The notes below the pieces were generated by a model. It was not told where the DNA came from. It searched no databases and saw nothing but the letters and a program-made list of their open reading frames with translations. Positions 10,201 to 22,080 of a stretch of 64,000 nucleotides of DNA are shown here, piece after piece (position 1 is the first letter of the stretch; each line of letters starts with the position of its first letter). The position numbers and the translations under genes were made by a program. The stretch lies in contig CAVIQK010000004.1 of assembly GCA_963644945.1 (NCBI GenBank), positions 1 to 64,000 of the forward strand, written 5' to 3'. The DNA is from CAVIQK01 sp963644945 (GTDB lineage Bacteria; Bacillota; Clostridia; Christensenellales; DTU072).

Positions 10201-13200
10201 CTTTTACGGTGACAATGCCAACGTTTTAATTGCTCCCGACACCGCAAAGAAAGGCGGTTATGTTGCAAGATTTGTGGTCAACGGCACCATGGTATCGATA
10301 AAAGATTCCGAATCTACAATGTATGCCCTCACCGACATCCAAAGCGACACCGCAATACAAGTCTATTTCGAAAGACAAACGCTAGATATTTCGTATATAA
10401 CAAGAGAAGGTGGCTCCGTCACCATCGAAAACCTCAGCGGTGAGTCGTTTAGAGGCTCGGTCAAATGGGGCGACTCGATAAGAGTTACGGTTGACGTCAA
10501 CGAGAGTTACAACTTGACAAGTTATATTGTCAAAGGTCTGTCTTCGGGGACCTCGACCACTAGCCTTGTAACCGACGATATAGTCACCACTCTCCAAACG
10601 GGAAAACGTATTGTCTTTACAATCAGCGACATAAAAGAAAACACCGAAATATCTCTTCCTTACCAACTAAAAGAGTTCAAACTGTCTATCGGCAAGAATA
10701 ATTCAAGTTACGGAAAAGTCGAAGTAATATCTCGTGAAACAGGTAGTATTGTCAACGGCTCCAAGGATGCCCTTACCGATTCGGGTACGGTTATATGCCT
10801 AAAAGCCTATCAATTCAATATAATTCCGGAAAAGGGTTATATCATAGACAGAGTGGTTTTCCGCATGAAAAATTCAAGCGGAGCAGTCGAAGTCGTATAT
10901 CCCGAAAAGAGGACATATTCTACACTCAACACCGATGCCGCCACCTTCATTTTGAGTGGTGTTTCCGGTGACGTTACCGTAGAAGTCACTTTTATCAAAA
11001 AATCATACTCGCTAAAAGTAAATCTCAGTGGCGAAACCCCCACCGATGCATTGTCGTCCTTGTCCTTAAAGACCGCATCGACCATCAAAAACATAACCAA
11101 CTTCACCGACGCTATTACGGGACTTACTTACGGCTCCCAAATCACATTTACGCTAGCGTTCAAAGAAGGTTATGATTTTTCGGGATTTTTCGTAATCAAC
11201 AATCGCAATTATTACGGCACTTCGGCACTTTCCGTAAAACATGGCAATGCATTTACATACGAAGCGACCTTCACCATAAACGACGAATTGATGAATGTTT
11301 TGACCGAAGACGGCCAACTCGTCATAGGTAGCGGAACCGACTTCAACATAAACGTCGATATGACGGTAAGTAGAGAAGTCTACAAAGAAGATTTAGTCAA
11401 AATCAACGTGACCGGAGTTGACGACACTAACAAGGTCTTGACCGTAAGCGAAAAGACCAATTTCACCTTCGGACAAGGTATGGCAGTATCCGCCAAAATC
11501 AACGAAGCCTATCAAAAAGGTTACTACATTTCCGAATTCTACATAGACAGATCCCTTTCCGGACTTGACAATATCGACGTATTCGAAATATCCGGACTAG
11601 AAAAGACCTTGACCGACGGATTTGTCACTGCGGTAAGAGGCACACTTGTCGTGTCCCGTTCGTCCTATGCGACTTATACCGAAAGAGAAGACAACAAGAA
11701 TCTCTACGACAAGACGCTAAAACTCGTCCTAAAATTCGTAAGACGAGATTTTGTCCAACAAACAACCGAATTTGTGTATGACAATGTTTCTACATATAGA
11801 GATGCATCCAAAGTTACCGGCACCAACATTTCGGCAACCACAGCCGAATATCAATATAGAATGCAAAACGGCTCGACCGTCGAAACCGTAACAGGCGATT
11901 TTGTTTACACGTCCTCCCTTACAAATGTTTCACCCGCTCCTAGTGATGCGATACCGTCTTCCATGAGCAAGACGACCATACCTTTTGGCTCGGTAGTCAC
12001 CGTAGAATCCAACATCAACGACACCCAAGGCATCTACGAATTCTATGCATTCGAAGAGTATATTGACCAAAAATGGACCAGAGTGCTTGACGGTATCAAC
12101 GGCATAACATTTATATCTAATTCAAAATTCGAATATTCCGTTGACAGCGACCGTATTTTTAGAGCAGTTTACGTTCGCTATTACGAAATATCTTTCGAAT
12201 TACTTCCCTTCCACAAAGCGACTTCGGGAATAGCCCCCAACATAAATTATGTCGCATACACTTCACTGTCGCTTACCTCGACCGACGGAATAGAAAACTT
12301 GACAAAACAAGAGAAACTTCTCGAAAGCAAGTCCACGACATCCAAAAACGTTTATAGAGTGCCTTTTGGAGCGACGATTACCGCAAAAGGTTCCGACACG
12401 TTTACATCGGGGCGCAACTCCAATTCCTCGACGGGTGTCGCCTTCTATGATAGTACCGATTCGGCAATAGCCGATGCGACCGCCCCCGACTCCTTCTCCA
12501 CAAGTTTTGTAGTAAAAACCGACGGCGAATATTATGCAGTATTCAAAAACAACGTTCAAGCCGTACTTACCTACGAAACGGTAGGCGGACAAAACGAAGC
12601 AGGCGGAATAGTGACCGTAACCGACAGCAAAGACAAGACCTTGTCACGTACTACAGGAAGCGATGCTTATTCCTACAAAACGACGGCATACGAAACCATA
12701 AAAATAAGAATCTCCGTCAACGATTATTATAGAATAGAAGGTTTTTACGAACTCACCGCCACCAATCGTGACACTACCGCCAACCTCTTGTTTATGGATA
12801 TGTCAAGAGACGATTCATACCAAAAGATTTTCGGGTACACCGATTTATACAAAGACGAAGATCTAGACGGCGTAGCCGATACTAATTCCGCAACACTCGA
12901 AAACGGCAACTACAAAGTAGAAAGAGACGGTGACATCATAACAATTTCTATATTTGTGGTAAACAATACAATATATAAGATAAAGTATGTCAAGACATTT
13001 GCCATCAACACCGACTTTATAATAGGTTATGACGAAGACGGCACCAAGATAGAAAACTCTTCGAGCATTCAGTTGTCTAATCCTAGTAGCCTTGCCCTAA
13101 AAGCCTCCGACGGCACTCGTCGTTTCGATTACGGCACAAAACTTTCGATGAGCATATCGAGTACCGATTCGGTAGCCAATTCTTCCGACTATCAATTTAT

Positions 13201-16200
13201 AGGTTGGTATTTCGAAGGTGGCGGCAAAGTGAGCAATCTTTGCAGTCTTGCAGGCACTTATAGGGACGATTTGAAATTTGCCCACGAAATCAATCTAAAA
13301 GACGAAGATTTTGAAGAAATCACTGCACTTTCGCAAGTCAACACCTTCAAAATCACCATCGAATATTTACCCGTCTATACACTCTATCTCAACCACGCAT
13401 ACGACTATCTCGGCTCGTCCGACACATTCCTACATGCGACCGAAAAGACGACACTGGAAACCATCGTCTATTCGTCTAGCGTCCTTAATATTCCGCAAGA
13501 AATTCGCACCGATACAACGATAGAAAATAGGGCAGAACGTGGCACTCCTTCCGACCTAAAAATCATGACAAGAGTAGTTGATATTACGGGCGGATATTCC
13601 GATGCCGTCAACTCGATAATTTTGACAGCCGACGTCAGCACGTCTTACAACTTCAACTATTGGGAAGTATCTACCGACGGCACGACTTACCAAAAAATAG
13701 ACGGCACCGACAACAAAGCAACATATAGTTTTGATTTGGTCAAGTTTATCACAACGACAGGACTTACCGGAACAACATTCTATTTCCGTCCCAACCTATC
13801 CAAAATAAACGTTGTCAACGTGTCAAGAGTCGTATATTACGACAATTTCGGCACGTCCTCCAACAATCCTTCCGCCCTCCAAGACACAGGCGCATATATA
13901 GGATCTGTCGGCACAACCAAAGTATCGGGACTGTTCGGTACGTCCGTAGATCTCACCGCCACCCACTCATCCGATTATAGATTTATCGGTTGGTTTGACA
14001 AAACCGGCAAAAATGCCAACGAAGACATCAATGCGACACCTTATTCGACCGACGAAAAATTGACCGTCAACCTCGAGAAAAACAAGAGTGCCAATTACGG
14101 TTCCACCTCATACTATACCGATTATACTTACGAATACGAAGCAAGATTTATACGTATCGTCACCGTCACGTTCTCGGTTGTCAACGCATCCGCACAAGGA
14201 GACCTCAACTTCACCAAGAGCGCCCCGTACATTTACGGAGTAGAAGCATCTAATACTTATCTCGGATCCGACAATGCCGGCAACGTAACCGAGCGCACGA
14301 CCGTTGACACGTCCTCAATCAAAGAAAGTGCAAGAAAGCAAAAAGTAGAACTTACCATGGATGCAGGCAGTTTTGCCGTCCTAAAACTTTCTACGGTTGC
14401 CAACACCGACGGCTTCAATCCGGCCACAATGTTCCGTTCGGGCTTTGCCACAGGCGGAAGTTGCTATTTCAACGAAACCGACGGTTACTACACCATCCCC
14501 TTCAACTACAAGAGATCCATAGTCGTCCAATACGTCACATACGGCGATATTAGACTACAAAACGTTCTCCCCAACGTAACACTTACGTACCCCGCTCAAC
14601 TTGCCGAAGTTTACAAAGAGGGCGTTTCCGTAGCCTCTGCCAACGGCATCGACGTTCAAGCCCTATACGGCATCAACCAAGGCACCTACGAAATGACGAC
14701 AGCGGACTACACCGTTACGATCAACGGAGACGGCGAACTTGTCGTTACCACCAAAGAAGGCTCCAACAAAGAAATTTGCTTACCTTATATAAAGAAAGCC
14801 GACTACAAAGGCATATTGCAAAAACTTTCGCTTTCACAAATGAAGTCCGGTTACTTTGTCGAAACATTTGATTTGGAATTCAGTTATAAGCACCCGTCCG
14901 AAACATTGACACTCGATCTTTCGCAAAAAGGTTTCATGCCGTTTGCAGGAGGACTCGGTCTAGAAACATCTCCGTATATTATATCTACGAAAAAGCAACT
15001 CGCATCCATCGAGGCACTTTATCGCACGACATCAAATAGCCCCGACACCGTCAGCGACGAAATCGTCGAATTCAACGGCGTAACATTCGTTTCCAACGTA
15101 GAAAACGTTGCCAAATATTCGGTAAAAGGCATCTACTTCAAGATGGACGACACCGTCCCCGCCTCGGAAAGATATTTGTCATTGTCCGATTGGACTCCTC
15201 TTTGTAGAAACGGTCAAGGCTTCAACTCCACATTTGACGGTTCAAGTTACGAAATAGGCAACATTATCACAACCGAAGCCACCGACTACTTCGGCATATT
15301 CGGCAAATCGCAAGATGCGACATTTAGAGAAGTTGACTTTATGGGTGGCAACAATATCTCCGGAGAAGGCAATTACGTAGGACTTTTGACAGGCTATGCC
15401 GTCAACGTAAAATTTGTCGGTATCAACGTAAAAGGCAACAACGAAACCTTCCTAGGCGGTCAAACCGATCTAGGCATCATATCCTCAAAAGGCAATTATG
15501 TAGGCACGCTTTCGGGCTATGCCAAAAATTGTACGCTAGAAAACGTCTATTTGAGAGCAATTACCGTCACCGGTATAGCGACACCCACTCCCAAAGTCAA
15601 CGAGGGCGGAGATTATATCAAAGATCCTTACGGCAACGTTATTTACGAAACCGTAGGCGGTCAATACGTAGGCGGTATATTCGGTTATGCAATCGATACC
15701 GATATAGGATCAGTGTCCACAACCACCACGATAGACAATATTACAGTCCAAGGCGGATCGTATATAGGCGGAGCCGTAGGCGAATTTTTGAGCGATGCAA
15801 AACAATCTAAAATTACCAACATAACCCTCACAGGTTCAGCCCTTTCGTTCGGCATCAAAGATCAATCTTTCAATGTCGGTGGCATCGTCGGTCATCTCGG
15901 AGAAAATACTTCTCTCGAAAAAGTTTCCATAGGATCGGGCGCAATAAGAATAACCGTCGAAGGTTATTATAGGAGCATGAGTCAAACATCCGTCGTCGCA
16001 GATACGGACGAATATTCCTTCGACTCGGCAATAGGCGGATTTGTTGGATATAACCAAGGCACCGTCAACGACGTAAGACTCCAACAAGGCTATATCACTC
16101 TCAAAGGCTCTATCGCAGGCGGATTTATAGGAGTCAACGGTGGAACAGCCGTCAACCTATATATAGGTATAGCAGGCAGAATTTCCTTCAATCTCCAACA

Positions 16201-17350
16201 CAGCGGTTACTATGGCGGAATGATCGGCCACAACCTCGGAGGCGCCGTCGTCAACAACTGCCGTATCGGTAGTTACGGCACGTTCTCTGGTCTATCGTCC
16301 AATGCTTCCCAACTTATAAGTTCGTCGTCGGGAATAGAAGACAATGCCAATGTAACCTTCTTTGCCGACGGACAAATCAACGTGTCGGGCGAAACCTACG
16401 GCGACAAAAACGGCACCGTTCGTGAGTCATGGGGCTTCAATGCCATGGGCGGAATGGTCGGTGTCAACAGCGGACATGTTTACAATTCCACCACATACGG
16501 CAAGGTTGTAGCATACAGAAGATTGAAGAGCGGAGCCAAAGGCTACAATGCTCTAGGCGGTATAGTAGGAGCCAACCTCAACAACGATGCAACCGTTTCG
16601 GATGCCGCTACGATAGTAAGAGTAATAAATTGCGGAGCATCTTACGCAATCTCTATCAACTATTCGGTTTTGGTATCTACATCCTCCACCGAAGTCAGCG
16701 AAAACGTAGCGATCGGCTCGGTTATAGGACACCATGGCATAGGTTTTGCATCCGGACTATATAGTTATCACTCCGGAGCCGTAGGATTCTACAACGTGGG
16801 CGCTCCTCAAGATTCCGATTATACATCGGCTACCCTTACAAGCAATGTCGCAGGTGTGGCATCATCCTTGTCGGGCATGGGATTCGGACAATTCCAGTCG
16901 TCTTGGGCATACTACAACGCGGCAAGTTACGACAATGCAATTAGTTCCGGAGTATGGGGCAACAAGAAGATAACCGATACGGCACTCTTAAAAGAAACCT
17001 TACACAATCCTCACGTCGCTTACGACGCAGTCAACGACTACGGTCCCGAACCTCCCAACGGTTGGAGCAGATTTACCTATTTCCCCACCAACCAAAACTA
17101 CAACACTTGGATAGGCAAGACCACTGCCGTAGTGTACAATTCGCAAGGCAACAATTTGAGTGACTTCTTCAAAGCCTACATCGAGTGTCAAGAGGGCTAT
17201 CAAATGACTTCCCCGTACAATGCCGAACTTTACAACAGTTCAGGAGAAGCCTACTACATAGATCCTTCCACCGGAAAACCTGACACCTCTAAGACTGTCA
17301 AGAACACTTACAACTCATCATCGTCAAAAGCATCCGATTGGATGATATGA
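4298..17350 (+). CDS. Giant signal-anchored surface protein with Ig-like, InlB-type and GLUG repeats
   Basis: A single 13-kb frame encodes 4350 residues. Residues 1-20 are basic, residues about 21-42 form one membrane helix without a convincing signal-peptidase site, and the rest is predicted to be extracellular. A Big_3-like domain ([13 protein letters not shown]) spans about 65-140. It is followed by dozens of divergent InlB-B/Listeria-Bacteroides type units with recurring motifs such as GYEF, GYTF-x-GW, DFDVWYEK and V-x-A-x-Y. From about residue 3548 ([14 protein letters not shown]) the chain becomes GLUG-like, with repeated [17 protein letters not shown] units until about 4090. There is no LPXTG, SLH or choline-binding segment. 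The protein is probably an adhesin or a cell-cell/host contact fibre. The ATG at 4298 has AAAGGA four bases upstream; an upstream GTG at 4277 is less likely. The stop overlaps potA by four bases. Confidence 0.85.
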   Translation: MKRDNRSWDNKSRFSSPKSKVAIVTILIVAIVLIGLGSFCAYDATVGHNYINSLFNGEQLNPTDTSVAGITFPSSVLGMTANLDEVYVTLTYSDGSSREVALSKLNPQGLDQTVEGKQKFTINYGGKEWDIDVEVVSSDITIEYTSGDGGYIEGTLSQTLPAGQNCSTVKAVPDEGYEFDVWQDGYTSPTRKDTAVSQDAVYRALFKKKTYTVRFQRADGTYDVKTVSYGDPVDVPSGYGPLYKKYGQTFVGWDIDSKQFESVKSSFDVKGKYEKNAADFELYVTADSSLYIDTEGEFIGALGFKDTYTTQSSHTNGSGSQTSVISTTPASSSVGRTAIKYSGFYEYGATSKMDVVANDKTILSKWLVETASGAYIEISPDGGSVRIPVLSTGIDATTFTTSKDGSTYSLQFSLSKVDATAILRVIAVMEYEQNTITFEEMSDVIGSLNLTFSETLSADAVYEAIRDKATVATESGALVLSDGLPVLEKYGYTFQGWFIKNSLTKVTSSTLFSESIAIEARYVTRTFDVTFMAGDSTLTKDADGIHEKGSVDYNSSIGTAYCQHRPERENYTFIGWFEQGSSEPIVSNTIVRRDMVVYPAFSPTPHAFTVSVTDGQPDITIQEIDIYNSVYSMEEALVTKTSTGLTIGTKNYEFYPTTDVISQKVGTYQNGLIEENGTKKYFVYNKKGYKISVDTHAVTTKNGKVFSFADGADTYYLYPSDTSVSKKTGTYSNKTSVISTSRGKFYLGGIYNYKMTEQTAVVNFDNGQLVSFSISGMPYYHQDGIVYLDKDHTSPTGQYDPVSGLLTFDTQDSSGYYISKDESKIYSLSSVASSLTKTTINDQQLTVFTTSDNTFYIDAENNVFEEVGERKDSFVEIGDTRFYIDFSEKTVLDLTPVSYLETSYGITIDNTSYYVNGEDLLIESGSFDGKLYTVDGKRYFITPDSKTYVLGDLFSATIDVDSTGLISVSYDGTLYSVSSDTATIDGKLYYVDIEDVTHTDTSTKEFLETKAYIYTITFTEDYQLDTLMLNGTDLKSSVSSSSPITLVFAKGKTSPIISIEEDLSLTLGLKLKTVTATVNYVGGEGTTEGDLTIEKGGTAEIVIKAPENMAIAKVEVDGVSYSVTKGSTEYYLRFTAMDSDLTVTVTLETLSYSVTVNGTDQGRVNYNEPFSYDFVAEEGKYISKIYQNGVSLNLYDSAYTKNGINKVNYRDKIEGVRDLRITSLTLSVEKVTENLIISAEYADISYTGNISVQGKGVLTTASNVTYGWKGRINALVETEKGYTVSSCIVKNGEDTTTYTGEIPYIFDNLQADVTIEYIVRPITYTVVVKADTTLSVTTASSTENGTLFDYSVQFESDFSLTITAPSDRVIATAKDGENLITIPYKKQSITLYFDKVTASKTIDITTELSGTETGDGNIVVKDSTLGSVSVKTASEKTTKYTNGEDITVRVIPKTGYDFVSVPIKIGTDSTSYTKSQFVDKGGYYEYTFTESGSKDIEIGVAEFNKKTFTLTVSPSSYGKTYKGIIGQSGLQEVSDGAVSSTYDSVVNLTFKANEGYYIKDIKVDGVVVEDYIASTVSEANKKNKEVTVALSVKSDMEIEAVYQKDTFSVAVSNSVEGTVSTDKTEYGSGEDVIITIKASTGYHITKLYINSLEIDSRDFLKSLDPDNLKYNTTATYTYHGIKQNLNVVAEFATNTYVLNYYAYNYSENFSGIDTSYQDYGNIDVLYDGEYLSPEVLSDGVSSTGSTMYRATFRGIEHGNSLTLNLSGVVKNGYIIKSVVLSLNSGSTIELTSGSSSAQYGFTIDSAREKASLSLYSIEEDVFSVVVNYVRKTINLSASFTGDYRFGNLGPELSGDTQVGFTFDNDKSDKVPTVVENAQNSYTVEYGLRYRLMLTAVQGFNISSFKAGGVKIGYVDSMRDGKYYDAVATSDLNFDVWYEKRSFNLTMTVFGEELGSASFEGTSALTKQVFYGDNANVLIAPDTAKKGGYVARFVVNGTMVSIKDSESTMYALTDIQSDTAIQVYFERQTLDISYITREGGSVTIENLSGESFRGSVKWGDSIRVTVDVNESYNLTSYIVKGLSSGTSTTSLVTDDIVTTLQTGKRIVFTISDIKENTEISLPYQLKEFKLSIGKNNSSYGKVEVISRETGSIVNGSKDALTDSGTVICLKAYQFNIIPEKGYIIDRVVFRMKNSSGAVEVVYPEKRTYSTLNTDAATFILSGVSGDVTVEVTFIKKSYSLKVNLSGETPTDALSSLSLKTASTIKNITNFTDAITGLTYGSQITFTLAFKEGYDFSGFFVINNRNYYGTSALSVKHGNAFTYEATFTINDELMNVLTEDGQLVIGSGTDFNINVDMTVSREVYKEDLVKINVTGVDDTNKVLTVSEKTNFTFGQGMAVSAKINEAYQKGYYISEFYIDRSLSGLDNIDVFEISGLEKTLTDGFVTAVRGTLVVSRSSYATYTEREDNKNLYDKTLKLVLKFVRRDFVQQTTEFVYDNVSTYRDASKVTGTNISATTAEYQYRMQNGSTVETVTGDFVYTSSLTNVSPAPSDAIPSSMSKTTIPFGSVVTVESNINDTQGIYEFYAFEEYIDQKWTRVLDGINGITFISNSKFEYSVDSDRIFRAVYVRYYEISFELLPFHKATSGIAPNINYVAYTSLSLTSTDGIENLTKQEKLLESKSTTSKNVYRVPFGATITAKGSDTFTSGRNSNSSTGVAFYDSTDSAIADATAPDSFSTSFVVKTDGEYYAVFKNNVQAVLTYETVGGQNEAGGIVTVTDSKDKTLSRTTGSDAYSYKTTAYETIKIRISVNDYYRIEGFYELTATNRDTTANLLFMDMSRDDSYQKIFGYTDLYKDEDLDGVADTNSATLENGNYKVERDGDIITISIFVVNNTIYKIKYVKTFAINTDFIIGYDEDGTKIENSSSIQLSNPSSLALKASDGTRRFDYGTKLSMSISSTDSVANSSDYQFIGWYFEGGGKVSNLCSLAGTYRDDLKFAHEINLKDEDFEEITALSQVNTFKITIEYLPVYTLYLNHAYDYLGSSDTFLHATEKTTLETIVYSSSVLNIPQEIRTDTTIENRAERGTPSDLKIMTRVVDITGGYSDAVNSIILTADVSTSYNFNYWEVSTDGTTYQKIDGTDNKATYSFDLVKFITTTGLTGTTFYFRPNLSKINVVNVSRVVYYDNFGTSSNNPSALQDTGAYIGSVGTTKVSGLFGTSVDLTATHSSDYRFIGWFDKTGKNANEDINATPYSTDEKLTVNLEKNKSANYGSTSYYTDYTYEYEARFIRIVTVTFSVVNASAQGDLNFTKSAPYIYGVEASNTYLGSDNAGNVTERTTVDTSSIKESARKQKVELTMDAGSFAVLKLSTVANTDGFNPATMFRSGFATGGSCYFNETDGYYTIPFNYKRSIVVQYVTYGDIRLQNVLPNVTLTYPAQLAEVYKEGVSVASANGIDVQALYGINQGTYEMTTADYTVTINGDGELVVTTKEGSNKEICLPYIKKADYKGILQKLSLSQMKSGYFVETFDLEFSYKHPSETLTLDLSQKGFMPFAGGLGLETSPYIISTKKQLASIEALYRTTSNSPDTVSDEIVEFNGVTFVSNVENVAKYSVKGIYFKMDDTVPASERYLSLSDWTPLCRNGQGFNSTFDGSSYEIGNIITTEATDYFGIFGKSQDATFREVDFMGGNNISGEGNYVGLLTGYAVNVKFVGINVKGNNETFLGGQTDLGIISSKGNYVGTLSGYAKNCTLENVYLRAITVTGIATPTPKVNEGGDYIKDPYGNVIYETVGGQYVGGIFGYAIDTDIGSVSTTTTIDNITVQGGSYIGGAVGEFLSDAKQSKITNITLTGSALSFGIKDQSFNVGGIVGHLGENTSLEKVSIGSGAIRITVEGYYRSMSQTSVVADTDEYSFDSAIGGFVGYNQGTVNDVRLQQGYITLKGSIAGGFIGVNGGTAVNLYIGIAGRISFNLQHSGYYGGMIGHNLGGAVVNNCRIGSYGTFSGLSSNASQLISSSSGIEDNANVTFFADGQINVSGETYGDKNGTVRESWGFNAMGGMVGVNSGHVYNSTTYGKVVAYRRLKSGAKGYNALGGIVGANLNNDATVSDAATIVRVINCGASYAISINYSVLVSTSSTEVSENVAIGSVIGHHGIGFASGLYSYHSGAVGFYNVGAPQDSDYTSATLTSNVAGVASSLSGMGFGQFQSSWAYYNAASYDNAISSGVWGNKKITDTALLKETLHNPHVAYDAVNDYGPEPPNGWSRFTYFPTNQNYNTWIGKTTAVVYNSQGNNLSDFFKAYIECQEGYQMTSPYNAELYNSSGEAYYIDPSTGKPDTSKTVKNTYNSSSSKASDWMI

Positions 17351-18873
17351 AATATACTAACAAAGGAAAACTGCTAGAAATGAAGAAAAAAAAGGACGAG
17401 TTTATCATCGAACTCAAAAACATCGTTAAATCCTACGACGGCAAACCTGTTCTTAAAAACGTATCCCTCAACATCAAAAAGGGTGAATTTGTCACGTTTC
17501 TCGGCCCGTCAGGTTGTGGTAAAACCACTACATTAAGAATTATATCCGGCTTTGAACGACCGGATCAAGGCGAGGTGCTTTTTAATGGCAAAAACATAGT
17601 CGATATGCCTCCGTACGAAAGACCGTTCAATACGGTATTTCAGCGATACGCACTATTTCCGCATCTCAACGTATATAAAAACATAGCATTCGGTTTGAAA
17701 TTGAAGAGAGTGTCAGTCGGCACGTTTACCGACAAAAAAGGACGTACTTACGAAAAGTTTAGAAAACTCACCAAAGAAGAAATCGACGAAAAAGTAAAAT
17801 ATGTTCTAAAACTTGTCGATTTAGAGGACTACGGCCATAGACACGTCGCATCCCTTTCAGGTGGACAACAACAACGTGTTGCAATCGCAAGGGCAATAGT
17901 CAACGAGCCTGAAGTTTTGCTTTTGGACGAGCCACTCGGCGCCCTTGACCTCAAAATGCGCAAGGACATGCAGATCGAACTAAAAAATATGCACAGAAAA
18001 CTAGGCATAACATTTATATATGTTACCCACGATCAAGAAGAAGCCCTTACAATGTCCGATTCAATAGTCGTTATGCGTGACGGCATCATCCAACAAATCG
18101 GCACCCCGCAAAAAGTATATGACGAGCCGGCTAACGAATTTGTCGCAGACTTCGTAGGCGAATCCAACATTATCACCGGTATCATGAAAAAGGACTATCT
18201 AGTCGAATTTATCGACCACGAATTTGAATGTGTTGACAAAGGTTTCAAGAAAAACGAGCCTATCGACGTAATCATCCGTCCCGAAGACATCAAAATCGTC
18301 GATAGCGACAAAGCCTTGTTTACTGCCGAAGTCGTCGAATGTGTGTTCAAAGGCGACCACTTCCAAACAATAGTCAACGTTCAAGGCAAAGAAGAAGTTT
18401 TCGAATTGATGGTTCACGACAATGTGGACGTCAAAGTCGGTTCAACTATAGGACTCTATATAAAACCGTTCGACCTTCATATTATGCGTAAAGCCCGTAT
18501 TATCAACGAGTACCCCACCGAAATCGTCAAAGAGGGAGTTATTCTCATAGCCGACGAATATGTCGAAGTCGATTCCGATCTTCCTGTCGGCACCAAAGTA
18601 AAAGCCATCATAGACTTTGACGACATAGAGATTATGGACGACGAGTCTGACGGACAATTCGGCGGAGAAATTATCTCCATGATATACAAGGGCAGTTATT
18701 ACCAAGCCATTGTCAAAACGGACGATTACTTCAATTTCTTTATCGATACCGACGACGAATGGATGAAAGGCGACAGAGTAGGTTTGCTTGTCCCCAAAGA
18801 TAAAATCAAACTAGAAGTCATAGAAGAAACATCAGAAGAAAAGGAGGACAAATCGGTCGAAAATGAAAGATAA
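17347..18873 (+). CDS. potA: Spermidine/putrescine ABC transporter ATP-binding protein
   Basis: This is the cytoplasmic ATPase of the polyamine importer. Walker A (GPSGCGKTT), Q-loop (FQRYALFPH), signature (LSGGQQQR), Walker B ([11 protein letters not shown]) and the H-loop (YVTHDQEEA) are all intact. At 508 residues it is longer than the usual 350-380. An insertion of about 20 residues ([12 protein letters not shown]) lies between the Q-loop and the signature. The C-terminal regulatory TOBE region seems duplicated: [11 protein letters not shown] in the first copy resembles [12 protein letters not shown] in the second. The ATG at 17347 overlaps the stop of the giant gene (ATGA); a second ATG at 17380 is possible. 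The following potB overlaps by 11 bases. Confidence 0.93.
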   Translation: MKYTNKGKLLEMKKKKDEFIIELKNIVKSYDGKPVLKNVSLNIKKGEFVTFLGPSGCGKTTTLRIISGFERPDQGEVLFNGKNIVDMPPYERPFNTVFQRYALFPHLNVYKNIAFGLKLKRVSVGTFTDKKGRTYEKFRKLTKEEIDEKVKYVLKLVDLEDYGHRHVASLSGGQQQRVAIARAIVNEPEVLLLDEPLGALDLKMRKDMQIELKNMHRKLGITFIYVTHDQEEALTMSDSIVVMRDGIIQQIGTPQKVYDEPANEFVADFVGESNIITGIMKKDYLVEFIDHEFECVDKGFKKNEPIDVIIRPEDIKIVDSDKALFTAEVVECVFKGDHFQTIVNVQGKEEVFELMVHDNVDVKVGSTIGLYIKPFDLHIMRKARIINEYPTEIVKEGVILIADEYVEVDSDLPVGTKVKAIIDFDDIEIMDDESDGQFGGEIISMIYKGSYYQAIVKTDDYFNFFIDTDDEWMKGDRVGLLVPKDKIKLEVIEETSEEKEDKSVENER

Positions 18874-19669
18874 ACTCAAATCTTTGTTTAAGTTTAGACG
18901 TCAGGTTTTCGCATATCCTTACGTCCTTTTCATGATGATTTTCATCATTGTTCCTTTGGTGCTTGTCTTGGTCAATGCCTTCATAGACGACTATACGGGG
19001 AAAATTACGCTAGAAAACATAGCGACCTTTTTCTCACAGGGCAACAGCCTAAAAACCCTTGGAATATCTATTCTAATAGGCGTTTTGACGACGGTTGCTT
19101 GCTTGATAATAGGCTATCCCGTAGCCTACATTTTGGTCAAATACAAAATGGGCAAGATGCTTGTTCTTCTATTTGTTCTCCCTATGTGGGTAAACTTTTT
19201 GCTCCGAACAATGTCGATGGCAGCGATCTTTAATAAACTCGGTTGGCCACTTGCCAACAACTACGTAGCAGTATTTATAGGCATGGTTTACAACTATCTT
19301 CCGTTTATGATTCTACCGCTATATACCTCCCTTGACAGCATAGACAAAAGTTATCAAGAGGCATCGTTTGACCTTGGAGCAGACAAACTCACCACTTTCC
19401 TAAAAGTCACCCTTCCGCTGACAGTCCCCGGGATTTTGAGCGGTATAACAATGGTTTTCATCCCGACAATTTCCACGTTTGCAATATCCGAAATTTTGTC
19501 CGAAAAAACCATTCTTTTGTTTGGCGACTCTATCAACACCAAATTCCAAAACGGTCTTTACGGTGTCGGCTCCGTCATGAGCATAGTCATGCTTATATTT
19601 GTCATAGTAAGCAATATGATTATGTCCAAATTCAACAGTGATCAACAGGGGGTGAGATCGGTATGGTAA
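18863..19669 (+). CDS. potB: Spermidine/putrescine ABC transporter permease PotB
   Basis: This 268-residue inner-membrane permease has six predicted helices and the binding-protein-dependent transport signature (EAA loop) [22 protein letters not shown] at about residues 165-185, which docks onto PotA. The N-terminus ([21 protein letters not shown]) is typical of PotB. It overlaps the end of potA and the start of potC (7 bases). An AAGGAGG lies about 15 bases before the ATG, farther than usual, so coupling with potA probably helps initiation. It forms a heterodimer with PotC. Confidence 0.92.
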   Translation: MKDKLKSLFKFRRQVFAYPYVLFMMIFIIVPLVLVLVNAFIDDYTGKITLENIATFFSQGNSLKTLGISILIGVLTTVACLIIGYPVAYILVKYKMGKMLVLLFVLPMWVNFLLRTMSMAAIFNKLGWPLANNYVAVFIGMVYNYLPFMILPLYTSLDSIDKSYQEASFDLGADKLTTFLKVTLPLTVPGILSGITMVFIPTISTFAISEILSEKTILLFGDSINTKFQNGLYGVGSVMSIVMLIFVIVSNMIMSKFNSDQQGVRSVW

Positions 19670-20475
19670 AAAAACTACTCGCAAAAGGCTACCTATTTAT
19701 AATACTATGCTTTTTATATCTTCCTATATTACTTATAATAGTATTCTCGTTTTCGGGAGTATCGACATTTGAATTCCCCAAAGGTCTCAACTTCGATTCT
19801 TATATCGAAATGGTAACGGGAGAAAAGGCGCCCCAACTTTTAGAAGCCCTTAAAAACACCGTAGTTATTGCCTTAATATCGTCGGCAATATCGACACTTC
19901 TCGGCTCGGTGGCGGCAATCGGTATGTTTTCCATGAAAAAACGTGCAAGAGAAATAGTGGAAGACATCAACCAACTCCCCATAATCAATTCCGAAATAGT
20001 CATGGCAATATCATTTTTAATATTTTTTGCCACTTTTGCCATCCCCCAAAGTTACGTGACGCTTGTAATTGCCCACGTCGCATTTTGCACGCCTTACGTC
20101 ATTTTGTCGGTCATGCCAAAACTTGTCTCTATGGACTCCAACGTTTACGAAGCCGCTTTGGATCTCGGTGCAAGACCGATAAAAGCCCTCGTAAAAGTCC
20201 TTCTCCCCATAGTGTCCCCCGGTATTGTTTCGGGTTTTGTCATGGCGCTTACTATTTCGCTTGACGACTTTATTATTACCGAAATCAACAAACCCAGCAC
20301 CGTAGATACGTTATCGACCTACATTTATCACGACATGAGAATAAAAGGCATGGAACCGTTTTGGTTTGCAGTGTTCTCGATAATATTCGTTGTTGTTCTT
20401 ACAATTCTATTGATAATGAATCTTTACAATGCTCGCCAAGAAAAGAAATCAAAACAAGGAGGAGAACTCAAATGA
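19663..20475 (+). CDS. potC: Spermidine/putrescine ABC transporter permease PotC
   Basis: This is the second permease of the polyamine importer, 270 residues with six predicted helices. It has the EAA-type coupling loop (YEAALDLGARPIKALVKVLLP, about residues 165-185) and the segment LTISLDDFIITEI characteristic of PotC. The ATG follows a GGGGGTGAG ribosome-binding site inside the end of potB. The lysine-rich tail is cytoplasmic. The stop overlaps the potD start by four bases. Confidence 0.92.
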   Translation: MVKKLLAKGYLFIILCFLYLPILLIIVFSFSGVSTFEFPKGLNFDSYIEMVTGEKAPQLLEALKNTVVIALISSAISTLLGSVAAIGMFSMKKRAREIVEDINQLPIINSEIVMAISFLIFFATFAIPQSYVTLVIAHVAFCTPYVILSVMPKLVSMDSNVYEAALDLGARPIKALVKVLLPIVSPGIVSGFVMALTISLDDFIITEINKPSTVDTLSTYIYHDMRIKGMEPFWFAVFSIIFVVVLTILLIMNLYNARQEKKSKQGGELK

Positions 20476-21851
20476 AAAGTCTAAAAACGATTGCTCTCGT
20501 TCTTGTTTTAGTCGTAATTGTCAGTTCGCTTGGCGTTATGCTCTCTGCTTGTACCGAAAATTCCGAAACCCTCATTTTATACAACTGGGAAGACTACATT
20601 GACGAAGACGTTCTCGACGAATTCCAAGCAGAATACGAAGAAAAATACGGTGTATCTCTCGAAGTACAGTATGTCAAATTTGACGTCAACGAAACCCTAC
20701 TTACCAAAGTGCTAAAAGGCAAATACGTTCCCGACTTGATGTGTCCGTCTGAATATGCCATCGAGCAGTTATATACTCAAGGCATGCTCCAACCCATCGA
20801 AAAAGGCGAAAATGCCCAAAACAACGTCGATTCACTATTTGCGGAAAAACTTGACGCCACTTTTGATTATCTCAAAGACGAGCAAGGCAACAGTGTAAGA
20901 CTATATGATTATATGGTCCCCTACATGTACGGCACTCTCGGCATCATGTACAATGCCGACGTTCTTACCGAAGAAGAAGTCACTAGTGCCGGTTGGAGCA
21001 TCCTTTTCGGTGACGTAGAAGACGAACTCTTACAAAAAATAAAGGGCAAAGTCTATATGAAAAACAGCGAAAGAGATGCGTATGCCGCAGCCGTAATGTA
21101 TCTAAAAGAAAAGGGTGACGGGGTAACAGACGGCAAAACCGCCCAAGATCTCATCAATGACGTGTCCGATGCAATGGTGTCGGCAGTCTATGACGTACTT
21201 TCCGAACAAGCCAACTCCGGAGTGCTTATCGGTTACGAAACCGATGACGGCAAAGAAAAAATGCTTTCGGGAAAAGGTGCCATAATTGACCTAAGTTGGT
21301 CGGGAGACGCTATGTATGCGATATACGAAGCATCCGAAACATACGGAGTCAACCTAGGTTATTATGCCCCCTCGATCGGTGGCAACCTTTGGTTTGACGG
21401 TTGGGTAATGCATAAAGATGCCGCCAACAAACGTGCCGCTCAAGAGTTTTTGGAATTCGTTTGTCGTCCCGAAATCGCAATGCGCAACATGATGTATATA
21501 GGATATTCCTCGGCAGTCGATCCCGAAGTGCTTAAAGCCTGTCCCGAAGCCCTCGAAATCTTATACGACAACGATTATGACGACGAGTATTTCGAAGACG
21601 AAAATGTCTATCCCCAAATCAATAAAGACAACCTTTCAAGACTCGGAGTAATGAAAGATTTTGGCGAAAAAAGAGCCACAGTCTCTACCATGTGGGAGTC
21701 CGTCAAAGCCTCTACGGGCATAGGCAACCTATGGATAGTCATCGTAGCGGTGGTGGTTGCCGTACTAGGGCTTGTAATTCTTGCATTTGTAGGAATCAAA
21801 GCGAGAGACTTCAAAAAATCAAAAAGGTATATAGATAATGAGACTAGATAA
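20472..21851 (+). CDS. potD: Spermidine/putrescine-binding lipoprotein PotD with an extra C-terminal membrane helix
   Basis: This is the extracellular substrate-binding protein of the importer, 459 residues. It has a lipoprotein signal with lipobox LSAC (lipidated Cys27), then the family opening LILYNWEDYIDEDVL. The polyamine-site segment WSGDAMYAIYEA and the motif GGNLWFDGWVM follow. Unusually, residues about 419-442 form a second hydrophobic helix followed by a basic tail (KARDFKKSKRY), so the protein would be anchored at both ends. The start is the ATG overlapping the potC stop, with GGAGG eight bases upstream; a longer upstream frame lies inside potC. Spermidine or putrescine is the expected ligand, but ligand choice cannot be read by eye. 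Confidence 0.9.
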   Translation: MKSLKTIALVLVLVVIVSSLGVMLSACTENSETLILYNWEDYIDEDVLDEFQAEYEEKYGVSLEVQYVKFDVNETLLTKVLKGKYVPDLMCPSEYAIEQLYTQGMLQPIEKGENAQNNVDSLFAEKLDATFDYLKDEQGNSVRLYDYMVPYMYGTLGIMYNADVLTEEEVTSAGWSILFGDVEDELLQKIKGKVYMKNSERDAYAAAVMYLKEKGDGVTDGKTAQDLINDVSDAMVSAVYDVLSEQANSGVLIGYETDDGKEKMLSGKGAIIDLSWSGDAMYAIYEASETYGVNLGYYAPSIGGNLWFDGWVMHKDAANKRAAQEFLEFVCRPEIAMRNMMYIGYSSAVDPEVLKACPEALEILYDNDYDDEYFEDENVYPQINKDNLSRLGVMKDFGEKRATVSTMWESVKASTGIGNLWIVIVAVVVAVLGLVILAFVGIKARDFKKSKRYIDNETR

Positions 21852-22080
21852 ATATCTAAAAGTCGCAAGAATAATCAAACGTCGCACCGTTGCCAACGAA
21901 GCCTGTTCGGGTGACAGAATTTTAGTCAACGGCAAAGAGGCAAAACCCTCCAAAGAAATCAAAGTAGGCGACATTATAACCGTCAAATTCGGAGACAAAT
22001 CTTATAGCGTACAAGTCTTGGAAGTCCCCGAAGGCAATGTGACCAAGCAGTCGGCAGATTCGCTGTATCGCCCCGTATGA
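21838..22080 (+). CDS. S4-domain RNA-binding protein, RqcP/Hsp15-like
   Basis: An 80-residue protein made of one S4 RNA-binding domain (MRLDKYLKVARIIKRRTVANEAC ... ILVNGKEAKPS). It has the length and sequence of RqcP (formerly YabO) of Bacillus and Hsp15 of Proteobacteria. RqcP binds stalled 50S subunits carrying peptidyl-tRNA and helps RqcH add alanine tails in ribosome quality control. It overlaps the end of potD by 14 bases and the start of ispDF by four bases. Nothing in the neighbourhood except ispDF relates to the usual yabO context (often near mfd or spoVT in Bacillus). Confidence 0.8.
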   Translation: MRLDKYLKVARIIKRRTVANEACSGDRILVNGKEAKPSKEIKVGDIITVKFGDKSYSVQVLEVPEGNVTKQSADSLYRPV

